This document shows positions 24,314 through 30,390 of a stretch of DNA of 38,099 bases, in pieces (position 1 is the stretch's first letter; every line of letters starts with the position of its first letter). The notes beneath the pieces were generated by a model, which saw only the letters and a list, made by a program, of their open reading frames with translations, was not told the origin of the DNA and did no database searches. The DNA lies in NCBI GenBank assembly GCA_021792235.1, contig JAJYVC010000003.1:960-39058 (forward strand). The letters run 5' to 3'. This stretch comes from Microcaldota archaeon (lineage in GTDB: Archaea > Micrarchaeota > Micrarchaeia > Micrarchaeales > CABMGC01). The position numbers and the translations under genes were made by a program.

Positions 24314-24886
24314 ATGCATATGGCGAATATCGAGAAGGCATGCACGGCGCAGCTTGGCATACTCGCAAAGGAAAAACGCAGCGTTGGGTTTCACATAGCT
24401 CCTGCAAGAGTTTCCGATGCTGCAGAGATAACCGGAATGATTAACAACGAGGCTGAGCTCTCAGGAGCGGTAATCAAAGTAACGCAAAAAGAGGTTGAGG
24501 GATGGATAGATGGCGGGCTTTCCTTCGTTGCAAAGGCAGGCACACGGATAGTCGGGCACACTGCGGGATGCATCTGGCCTAAGTCGGGCATTGCAGAGCA
24601 TAGGGCAGTTGTGGTGCTTCCGGAATACCGCGGCAACGGCATAAACACCGCCCTCACGTCGGCATTCGTGCAGCGGCTCATAGAGCAGGATCCCCACATA
24701 ACCATAATATCCCTCAAGAATTCCAATGCAAGCGAGGCAGCCAAGAAAGCTGTACTCAAGTCAGGATTCTGCAAGATAGATGTGAATGAGCTTCCAGATG
24801 AGATATTCGACGGCCCGACCTCCCGCGACCAGTATGCTGCATACGCTTTCAACTACTCTGAAGTGAAGGCGCTTGCGCGCTCTTGA
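24314..24886 (+). CDS. GNAT-family N-acetyltransferase 2
   Basis: 190 residues. After a 25-residue leader, the GNAT fold runs FHIAPARVSDAAEITGMI, LSFVAKAGTRIVGHTAG, and motif A HRAVVVLPEYRGNGINTAL with the RGNGI acetyl-CoA loop, then ISLKNSNASEAAKKAVLKSGFCKI. It transfers an acyl group from acyl-CoA to an amine; the substrate is unknown. About half its residues appear shared with GNAT 3, so the pair is a recent duplication. ATG 24314 (24320 is a second possible start). Own promoter with operator 2. Confidence 0.85.
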   Translation: MHMANIEKACTAQLGILAKEKRSVGFHIAPARVSDAAEITGMINNEAELSGAVIKVTQKEVEGWIDGGLSFVAKAGTRIVGHTAGCIWPKSGIAEHRAVVVLPEYRGNGINTALTSAFVQRLIEQDPHITIISLKNSNASEAAKKAVLKSGFCKIDVNELPDEIFDGPTSRDQYAAYAFNYSEVKALARS

Positions 24887-24906
24887 AATTATCGGATAAA
24901 ATGTCA

Positions 24907-24924
24907 TTGTATCATCTGATATCT
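24907..24924. promoter_or_regulatory. Inverted repeat, candidate operator 3
   Basis: TTGTATC-ATCT-GATATCT: the core TATC-N4-GATA (24910-24921) is perfect and the left arm is identical to operator 1. The 12 bases GTCATTGTATCA at 24903-24914 are the same as at 23683-23694. Confidence 0.55.
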
Positions 24925-24942
24925 TTTTGTTCGATTTTGTGT

Positions 24943-24957
24943 TAAATATGCCACAAT
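24943..24957 (+). promoter_or_regulatory. Conserved 15-bp promoter element of GNAT 3
   Basis: TAAATATGCCACAAT, one base different from 24266-24280, again right before the TATA box (TATTTATATAC, 24957-24967) and with its start 27.5 bp from the operator centre. Confidence 0.55.
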
Positions 24958-24996
24958 ATTTATATACAAATTTTGCCTAATTCTAATGATAATGAA

Positions 24997-25539
24997 ATGG
25001 CAGCTCTCCTAAAACCGCAGAATGCCAACGTAGTAAAGGTGCACTTATCTGCTTCTACTGAGAAAGATGCGGCAAAGATAACTGGGATTATAAATGAGGA
25101 ATCCAAGAGGTCAGGCGCCGTACTGCACGTTTTTGAGGATGAGGTTAAGGGATGGATAAAGGAGGGGCTCTCCTTCGTGGCAAAAACAGACTCGGGAGAG
25201 ATAGTGGGCCATCATGCTGCGTCGGTATGGTCCGGTTCTGGATGGGTTGAACTGCGTGCAGCGGTTGTAATTCCGGAATACCGCGGCAACGGCATAAACA
25301 AGCACCTCAAGGAGGCAATAATGGATGCAATAACCGAAAAGTACCCAAATGCAACAATAGTATCGGTAAAGAACAAGTCGAGCAACGGCAGGCAGGTGCT
25401 CGGCGAACTGGGATTCAAGCAGATTGATCCGTCAGAAGCACCAAATGAGCTTTTCGGTATAGGTCCTGTAGGCGAGGCGTACGATATTTATGTTTATACT
25501 CCTTCTAAGGATATTGTAAAGCAGCTCGTACGCGCCTAG
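24997..25539 (+). CDS. GNAT-family N-acetyltransferase 3
   Basis: 180 residues from ATG 24997, chosen over a TTG at 24973 because the TATA box at 24957-24967 predicts a transcript start near 24988. The fold is complete: VHLSASTEKDAAKITGIINEE, LSFVAKTDSGEIVGHHAAS, motif A LRAAVVIPEYRGNGINKHL, and VSVKNKSSNGRQVLGELGF. Shares with GNAT 2 the unusual phrases EVKGWIKEGLSF/EVEGWIDGGLSF and PEYRGNGIN. Substrate unknown. It ends 31 bp before the M20 gene. Confidence 0.86.
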   Translation: MAALLKPQNANVVKVHLSASTEKDAAKITGIINEESKRSGAVLHVFEDEVKGWIKEGLSFVAKTDSGEIVGHHAASVWSGSGWVELRAAVVIPEYRGNGINKHLKEAIMDAITEKYPNATIVSVKNKSSNGRQVLGELGFKQIDPSEAPNELFGIGPVGEAYDIYVYTPSKDIVKQLVRA

Positions 25540-25570
25540 GCGTTAGGAGCACTCTGAACCGGTTGTTGCA

Positions 25571-26671
25571 ATGCACAGCATCGACGTAGTTAAACTGACA
25601 AGTGACTTGGTGAACATACGTTCGCAAAGCGAATATGATGGGGAAGCAGGCGTAGCGAAGTACATAACAGAATACTTGGATGATCTAGGCATAGTGTCTG
25701 AAACCACCGAATTCTCAAAAGGAAGGTGCAGCGTAACTGCCTCAATTGGCAAAGGCGAAGGGCTAATGCTCAATGGCCACATAGATACGGTGCCTATAGG
25801 TGATGAACGCAAATGGAAATACGGCACAGAGGCCAAGGCAGTTAACGGAAAGCTGTACGGAAGGGGCACATCAGACATGAAGGGAGGCGTTGCAGCGATA
25901 CTTGCCTCGCTGCCAAGCATAAGCAAATCGCATCTGCGCAGGAGGCTGCTCCTCACCTTCGTTGCAGACGAGGAAGTAAGTTCCAGGGGATCGGAATGGC
26001 TCATCAAGAACAGGCCAATGCTCTTCAACCGAGTGAGATATGGCATAGTGGCCGAGCCTACCGACATGAACGTACAGGTGGCGCAGAAGGGCCACGTAGT
26101 CGTTGATGTCACTGCCAAAGGTCTAAGCGCACACGGATCAAAGCCAGAGCTTGGGCACAATGCGATAGTTGACATGTCGAAATTCATAATGTCGCTTGGC
26201 AGGCTGAAATTTAAGACAAGGGACAGGGTGCTAGGAAAGGGCACTGTGAATGTAGGCAGGATAAGCGGTGGCACAGCAGTAAACATAGTGCCAGATCTAT
26301 GCGAGATAAGCATCGATAGACGTCTAGTTCCTGGCGAAACTGACACCATTGCTTCGAGTCAGATAAAATCAATACTAAATTCCCTCGGCATAAGCTATGA
26401 AATAAAGACAAGAGGCTATAGGAAGCCTTTTGCCCTCAAGCCGGATTCGTACATAGTACGTCTGCTCAGGAGCATAGTATCAAGCAATCTGACAGGCTCT
26501 ACAGGTTATACTGAGGCAGAGCTGTACAACGCCAAGGCAGGCATAGAATGCGTCGTGTTCGGTCCAGGCACCAAGAACATAATCCATAAGCCAGACGAAT
26601 ACGTAAGCATATTGAACCTAGAGAAATCAAAGAAGTATTTCTCAATGGTAATGCAGAAATGGTGCATCTGA
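25571..26671 (+). CDS. M20-family deacylase (ArgE/DapE/LysK-like)
   Basis: A 366-residue zinc hydrolase that removes acyl groups from amino acids such as acetylornithine or succinyl-diaminopimelate. Motifs: MLNGHIDTVPIGDE (metal His and Asp), LYGRGTSDMKGGVAAIL (bridging Asp), FVADEEVSSRGSEWL (catalytic Glu pair), IVAEPTDM, and GLSAHGSKPELGHNAI in the lid domain; the last metal His is in GTKNIIHKPDEYV. Which substrate it uses cannot be told. No other Arg or Lys synthesis gene is in the window. ATG 25571 follows GNAT 3 closely, so it could be read from the GNAT 3 promoter. Confidence 0.9.
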   Translation: MHSIDVVKLTSDLVNIRSQSEYDGEAGVAKYITEYLDDLGIVSETTEFSKGRCSVTASIGKGEGLMLNGHIDTVPIGDERKWKYGTEAKAVNGKLYGRGTSDMKGGVAAILASLPSISKSHLRRRLLLTFVADEEVSSRGSEWLIKNRPMLFNRVRYGIVAEPTDMNVQVAQKGHVVVDVTAKGLSAHGSKPELGHNAIVDMSKFIMSLGRLKFKTRDRVLGKGTVNVGRISGGTAVNIVPDLCEISIDRRLVPGETDTIASSQIKSILNSLGISYEIKTRGYRKPFALKPDSYIVRLLRSIVSSNLTGSTGYTEAELYNAKAGIECVVFGPGTKNIIHKPDEYVSILNLEKSKKYFSMVMQKWCI

Positions 26672-26730
26672 ATCTATCATACGCATTCAAAGACTTTATA
26701 ATAATACAATACAATATCCTAATGCAAAAT

Positions 26731-26805
26731 GGGCCTGTAGCTCAGCTTGGATAGAGCGGAACCGTCCTAAGGTTAAGGTCGCGGGTTCAAATCCCGTCAG
26801 GCCCG
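26731..26805 (+). tRNA. tRNA-Arg (CCT)
   Basis: Acceptor GGGCCTG pairs with CAGGCCC, discriminator G at 26805. The D-arm is GCTC/GAGC. The anticodon loop GTCCTAA gives CCT, which reads AGG. The T-arm is GCGGG/CCCGT around TTCAAAT. No intron, no encoded CCA. A TATA box TTTATAATA lies at about 26696-26704, ~30 bp upstream. Confidence 0.94.
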
Positions 26806-26811
26806 TTTTTT
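26806..26811 (+). terminator. Oligo-T terminator of tRNA-Arg (CCT)
   Basis: Six T residues follow the discriminator base directly, the usual archaeal terminator for a tRNA gene. Confidence 0.6.
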
Positions 26812-26879
26812 GATTGGTTTGACGTTGAATTAATATATTTATTAGGATATAGTATGTTATGGTACAACAGTGAGGTACT

Positions 26880-27836
26880 ATGTCGTTCAAGGCAAAGCAT
26901 TCAAGTCCGGTGAAAGTCAAGGGGGACGTATTCTCAATCAATTCGAGCAACTACTTAATAACAGCCAACTTGGTTGTTGTAAGGGAGATTCCAAAATCAT
27001 TTGATGGAGGGCTCACCACGCAGAGGATTGGTAAGCCTGACTATCAAAAAATACGCGAACAGCATGAAGAATTTGTAAATGTCATGCGCAGGCTCGGACT
27101 GAAGGTCATAAGGCTTCCCGCGTATGAGGAACACCCTGACATACATTTCCCAAGGGATACCATAGCTTCGTACAAGGGTGCGCTGATGAGCCTCAATCCT
27201 GGCGCTGCGTCGAGGAAAGCTGAGGTGGAGAGGAATATCTCTGACCTTGAGAAAGTAGGGATTCATGTGAAGAGGATCGAGTATCCCGAAGGCGCGTTCA
27301 TAGAAGGAGGCGATGTGCTTTCCTTCGACGGCGAGGGTCTTGTGGTAATAGGCATATCAGGAAACAGCAATGACATACGGACAAACGAGGCTGGTGCAAA
27401 GGCATTCGCTGAGGCATTGAAGACAATTGACCATGACGTTACCATCGTAGCTGTAAGGCATACTGGCGTGCTGCATCTGGAGACGGGCTTCACCAGGCTC
27501 ACAAAGGATCTGGCGTTGAAGGATCCAAAGTGTTCGATAGACTGGAAAAATCCGTACTATCCTCTCGGTGACGGTAAGAGGGTGAAACTTCCTCCATGGC
27601 AGATAATCGAGCTGCCCGAGGCGGAGGGCTACGGTGCGCACGTGCTACCAATCAACGGCGCCGTCATCATAGCAAAGGGCTATCCTACAGTGAAGGGTCT
27701 TGCAGAAAAATACTACAATCTCGTTATAGAGGTTGACATGAGCGAGTCGCACAAGATGGATGGCAGCCTAAGGTGCTGGACCATACTGCACAATGAAAAT
27801 ACTGAAACACACCGCAGTGAAGCCAAACCTTTATGA
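26880..27836 (+). CDS. Dimethylargininase-like (DDAH) amidinohydrolase
   Basis: A 318-residue guanidino-modifying enzyme of the pentein fold. Seen: HFPRDTIASYKGALMSLNPGAASRK-type substrate loop (HFPRDT, NPGAASRKAEVE), FIEGGDVLSFDG, the catalytic His in AVRHTGVLHLETG, and near the end VDMSESHKMDGSLRCWTIL with the catalytic Cys; this C-terminal E..K.DG.L.C pattern is that of dimethylarginine dimethylaminohydrolase rather than arginine deiminase. It would cleave methylarginine, or a related guanidine, to citrulline and an amine. ATG 26880 follows a TATA region (AATATATTTATTAGG, 26831-26845). N-terminus carries ~25 extra residues. Substrate is inferred. Confidence 0.85.
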   Translation: MSFKAKHSSPVKVKGDVFSINSSNYLITANLVVVREIPKSFDGGLTTQRIGKPDYQKIREQHEEFVNVMRRLGLKVIRLPAYEEHPDIHFPRDTIASYKGALMSLNPGAASRKAEVERNISDLEKVGIHVKRIEYPEGAFIEGGDVLSFDGEGLVVIGISGNSNDIRTNEAGAKAFAEALKTIDHDVTIVAVRHTGVLHLETGFTRLTKDLALKDPKCSIDWKNPYYPLGDGKRVKLPPWQIIELPEAEGYGAHVLPINGAVIIAKGYPTVKGLAEKYYNLVIEVDMSESHKMDGSLRCWTILHNENTETHRSEAKPL

Positions 27837-27866
27837 AAACGAATGGTGTAAAACCAGTTGTTCTAC

Positions 27867-28907
27867 ATGCCCAAGCTAAGCAAGAAGATAAGCGAGCCAA
27901 GCATACTCGTGAAGCCGGTGTCGAAACTAGGCGGTCTGGATAACATACACTTGGCACTGATGGCTTTGGTTATAATACTTATACTTCTTGTGGCTGTAAT
28001 CTCGTACAACACAAAGATAACGATTGTGAACTACACAAATCAGACTACCAGCATCAATGCAACCACTTTCAAAGCAATCCATACGCCATCCCAGGCATTA
28101 TCCCAGGCGGAACGCATACTGGCGAGTTATTCGAATATCAATAGCTCGATATCTCTTCTGCCATACCTTGCCAATGTGAATGCTGCAAACGTCTTCTACC
28201 TGCAGAATGTGCGGCAGTGGTACGTATCGATACCATACACTGGTCCTCAGAACGGTAAAACTTATCTATTCAGCATAATCATGAATGACAGCAATCTGTC
28301 CAGGTTCAGCACATTCGTTCAGGATGTAAACCCCATAGCAGTAACAAACAACCAGGTTATCTCAAGGGGCGTTGTGAAACTGTACGGCCAGACCTCGTGC
28401 ACTGCGCCAGGCGGTGCAGTACCTGTGTACTGGTTCCTTGACCCATACGCGCCAGGCGCCCTGCAGTCCTTGAAAAATGCAACTGCGCTTGAGCAGCGAT
28501 TCGGGAGCAATGTAAATGTCAGCATAAAGATACTGAGCACACAGTATTCAGTGGGCATAGCAAATACCTACGGGCTCAATAACACTCTTCAGCTTGGTAA
28601 GTATCTGTACTGCGCATCTACGCAGCGCAACTTCACTAAGTTTGTTACTGCAGTAAATACGACTTACCAGGACACATATATACCTGCATACCTGCTCCAA
28701 GAGCTTGCTGGGCAGTCAGGACTCAACACCACTGTGCTTAACGCGTGCGTCGCATCGGCGCAGGGCAGTATAAACGCGCAGTTCGAGCAGGCAAGGCACT
28801 ACAACATAACCTCATCGTCATCAGTGCTCACGAGCTGTGAGTATATCTCCATACCTCAGACTGTCCAGGATGCGGTGTGCTATTCCGATCCTTCGATATG
28901 CGGATAA
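27867..28907 (+). CDS. Membrane-anchored extracellular DsbA/thioredoxin-like protein lacking CxxC
   Basis: 346 residues from ATG 27867 (a TTG three codons earlier is possible). A basic N-terminus, then one membrane helix (HLALMALVIILILLVAVISY, about residues 30-50), then a ~295-residue domain rich in N-x-S/T sites (a dozen or more), so it is outside the cell and probably glycosylated. The segment VPVYWFLDPYAPGALQSLKNATALEQRF resembles the opening of a DsbA fold, where a CxxC would sit at the PYAPGA position; here the cysteines are gone. Several other Cys residues (TSCTAPG, LYCAST, NACVAS, TSCEYI, AVCYSDPSICG) may form disulfides. Fold assignment is a moderate inference from this local pattern. 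Confidence 0.6.
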   Translation: MPKLSKKISEPSILVKPVSKLGGLDNIHLALMALVIILILLVAVISYNTKITIVNYTNQTTSINATTFKAIHTPSQALSQAERILASYSNINSSISLLPYLANVNAANVFYLQNVRQWYVSIPYTGPQNGKTYLFSIIMNDSNLSRFSTFVQDVNPIAVTNNQVISRGVVKLYGQTSCTAPGGAVPVYWFLDPYAPGALQSLKNATALEQRFGSNVNVSIKILSTQYSVGIANTYGLNNTLQLGKYLYCASTQRNFTKFVTAVNTTYQDTYIPAYLLQELAGQSGLNTTVLNACVASAQGSINAQFEQARHYNITSSSSVLTSCEYISIPQTVQDAVCYSDPSICG

Positions 28908-29193
28908 GCGCAGCAAAAAACGATCATACGCAAGAGACCAAATGCAAAGACGCATGGTCTGTCAAAGCTCTAAGTAAGTATTCATGCGCCAGCATTCGCC
29001 TTTGCAGGAACCTGGCAGAATGCACTTCGTGAATTGCGAGTCGGAAGGCAGCCAGCCATTCAGATTCCCGGTAAGTTCTTGTACGCAATCCAAAGCCAGT
29101 CTCAAGATCTGCCATATGAAACCGGATGTATGACTATCTGCAATGTTGCTAATCAGCACGAATTATAAAAATCCTGCGCCCAAATAACTAATC
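28908..29193. other. Intergenic region, no clear gene
   Basis: The 286 bases hold no convincing coding frame: a 49-codon frame from ATG 28984 and a 63-codon minus-strand frame have no family features. The last 35 bases hold the promoter of the next gene (ATTATAAAAAT at 29161-29171, with ATG at 29194). The remaining ~240 bases are richer in G+C than the other gaps and could contain an RNA, but I found no tRNA or clear box C/D motif. Confidence 0.5.
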
Positions 29194-29745
29194 ATGGAAA
29201 GCACTGAAGAACAAATCATCAAGAACATGGTTGACAAGGCTGAAGTCAGCCTGATACTAGATACCTATGATGATATATTCTCAGATTTTGACCCAAGGCC
29301 ATATAACCAGCGCATTCTATCTGAAGACTTCATATCCGAGGCAAAAAAAGCTGCACGCGATAAGACGACAGGCATAGAGTTGCAGTTTATGATACCACAG
29401 CAACTAAGGAACGAGCGGAGCGAATCCCTGATAAAACAGCGTCTTAAGGATTACTTCAAGAAGAATTATAAGAGGATAAAGGCCGAGTTGTCCAGGCAGG
29501 AAAAGCGGGCAATGGTACTGATTGGAGTCGGCGTGGTGATAGGATTCTCCGCAGTTTTTCTGTTATCGTCAAGTTACATAAGTACCATAATTAAGTATAC
29601 GGTAGAGATAGTGCTTACGCCTGCCAGCTGGTATACTGTGTGGACCGGCTTCGACGGTCTTATAGTCAAGCCAAAAGATCTCCTGACGGACAAGGAATTC
29701 TACAGGAAGATGGCAGGAGCAGATATAACTTTCACATCTTATTGA
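29194..29745 (+). CDS. Uncharacterised membrane protein with N-terminal SLILDTYDDIFSDFDPRPY motif
   Basis: Not securely recognised. 183 residues. Residues 1-~110 are soluble and charged, with the striking stretch VSLILDTYDDIFSDFDPRPY then QRILSEDFISEAKKAARDK, a beta segment GIELQFMIP, and helices RSESLIKQRLKDYFKKNYKRI. One or two membrane helices follow (AMVLIGVGVVIGFSAVFLL; IIKYTVEIVLTPASWYTVWTGFDGL). I have an impression that this layout recurs as a small unnamed family in both bacteria and archaea, but cannot name it. TATA ATTATAAAA about 26 bp before the ATG. It ends 41 bp before the convergent tRNA-Arg. Confidence 0.75.
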   Translation: MESTEEQIIKNMVDKAEVSLILDTYDDIFSDFDPRPYNQRILSEDFISEAKKAARDKTTGIELQFMIPQQLRNERSESLIKQRLKDYFKKNYKRIKAELSRQEKRAMVLIGVGVVIGFSAVFLLSSSYISTIIKYTVEIVLTPASWYTVWTGFDGLIVKPKDLLTDKEFYRKMAGADITFTSY

Positions 29746-29786
29746 AGGAGCTTCAAGTAGGGTGCAAGAAGCTCCCAAACAAAATT

Positions 29787-29861
29787 CGGGCATGACGGGA
29801 TTTGAACCCGCAACCAGCGGCTCCGCAAGCCGACGTGCTATCCAGGTTACACCACATGCCC
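29787..29861 (-). tRNA. tRNA-Arg (GCG)
   Basis: On the minus strand the acceptor GGGCATG pairs with CATGCCC, discriminator G at 29787. The anticodon stem CGGC/GCCG encloses TTGCGGA, giving anticodon GCG, which reads CGC and CGU. T-arm GCGGG/CCCGT with TTCAAAT, the same as in tRNA-Arg(CCT). No intron and no CCA. A TATA box on this strand at about 29887-29896 (TTTATAAATAG) lies ~30 bp upstream. Confidence 0.93.
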
Positions 29862-29926
29862 ACGACAATACTTTATATAGGTTTCTATTTATAAAGACTT
29901 TACATCAATTTTATACTAGTGAGCAC

Positions 29927-30094
29927 ATGTCGGCACAAATAGGGAAGCTCTGTTCATCATGCGGTAAGCTAAGCGTCGAATATGTGGAATTCAAATGCCC
30001 CGGCTGCCTCCAGGAGACGATAGTAAGGGACATGAGCTGCAGGGAGAAGCATACGCGCTACAAGTGCTCAAAATGCGGAACAGAAGGTCCATGA
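29927..30094 (+). CDS. Small Zn-ribbon RNA-binding-type protein
   Basis: 55 residues with four CxxC-type pairs: LCSSCG, KCPGC, MSCREK and KCSKCG, enough for two zinc fingers. This is the short archaeal Zn-ribbon protein that regularly precedes aEF-1beta, thought to bind RNA or ribosomes. An upstream frame that begins at 29762 runs through the tRNA-Arg and is not real; ATG 29927 is correct and lies ~35 bp after TTTATAAAG (29887-29895). It ends one base before the aEF-1beta start. Confidence 0.88.
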   Translation: MSAQIGKLCSSCGKLSVEYVEFKCPGCLQETIVRDMSCREKHTRYKCSKCGTEGP

Positions 30095-30095
30095 T

Positions 30096-30344
30096 ATGGG
30101 AAAAGTTGCTACAGTGTTCAAGGTCTACGCTGAAGACATAAGCATGACGGATTCAATAAAGGCTGATATATCAAACACGCTGAAGCCCAATGGCATCCAG
30201 ATCGATGACATAGGCTTCGGCATAAAGGTTCTGAAGGTAATGTTCATCCATGAGGATCAGGAGGGCAGCACCAGCTTCGAGGAAGGGCTCAGGAAGGTAA
30301 AAGGAGTAAGGGACGTCGAAGTAGAGGACGAAACACTAATATAG
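30096..30344 (+). CDS. ef1b: Translation elongation factor aEF-1beta
   Basis: 82 residues, the archaeal GDP-GTP exchange factor for EF-1alpha. The ferredoxin-like fold is seen in VATVFKVYAEDISMTDSIKADI, IGFGIKVLKVMFIHEDQEGST and the acidic C-terminus VKGVRDVEVEDETLI. Length and the coupling to the Zn-ribbon gene are typical. Probably co-transcribed with rad50 46 bp downstream, since no clear TATA box separates them. Confidence 0.93.
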   Translation: MGKVATVFKVYAEDISMTDSIKADISNTLKPNGIQIDDIGFGIKVLKVMFIHEDQEGSTSFEEGLRKVKGVRDVEVEDETLI

Positions 30345-30390
30345 TTATGCGCTCCGTTCCTAATGGTGGAAGCGCTTTGTCAGTGATTTC

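Noticed and set aside
26696..26950. Minus-strand open frame with a GFEPAT phrase
   Set aside because: It is the reverse of tRNA-Arg(CCT); GFEPAT-type peptides are the well-known mistranslation of a tRNA T-arm.
25571..27836. Arginine-metabolism island (M20 deacylase, tRNA-Arg, DDAH-like)
   Set aside because: The genes have separate promoters and the M20 substrate is unknown; the link to arginine is too thin to claim a functional unit.
28984..29133. Possible 49-residue small protein in the long gap
   Set aside because: No TATA box at the right distance, no family features, and codon use unlike neighbours.
29762..29926. N-terminal extension of the Zn-ribbon protein
   Set aside because: The frame is the antisense of tRNA-Arg(GCG) and contains the promoter; ATG 29927 gives the canonical 55-residue protein.
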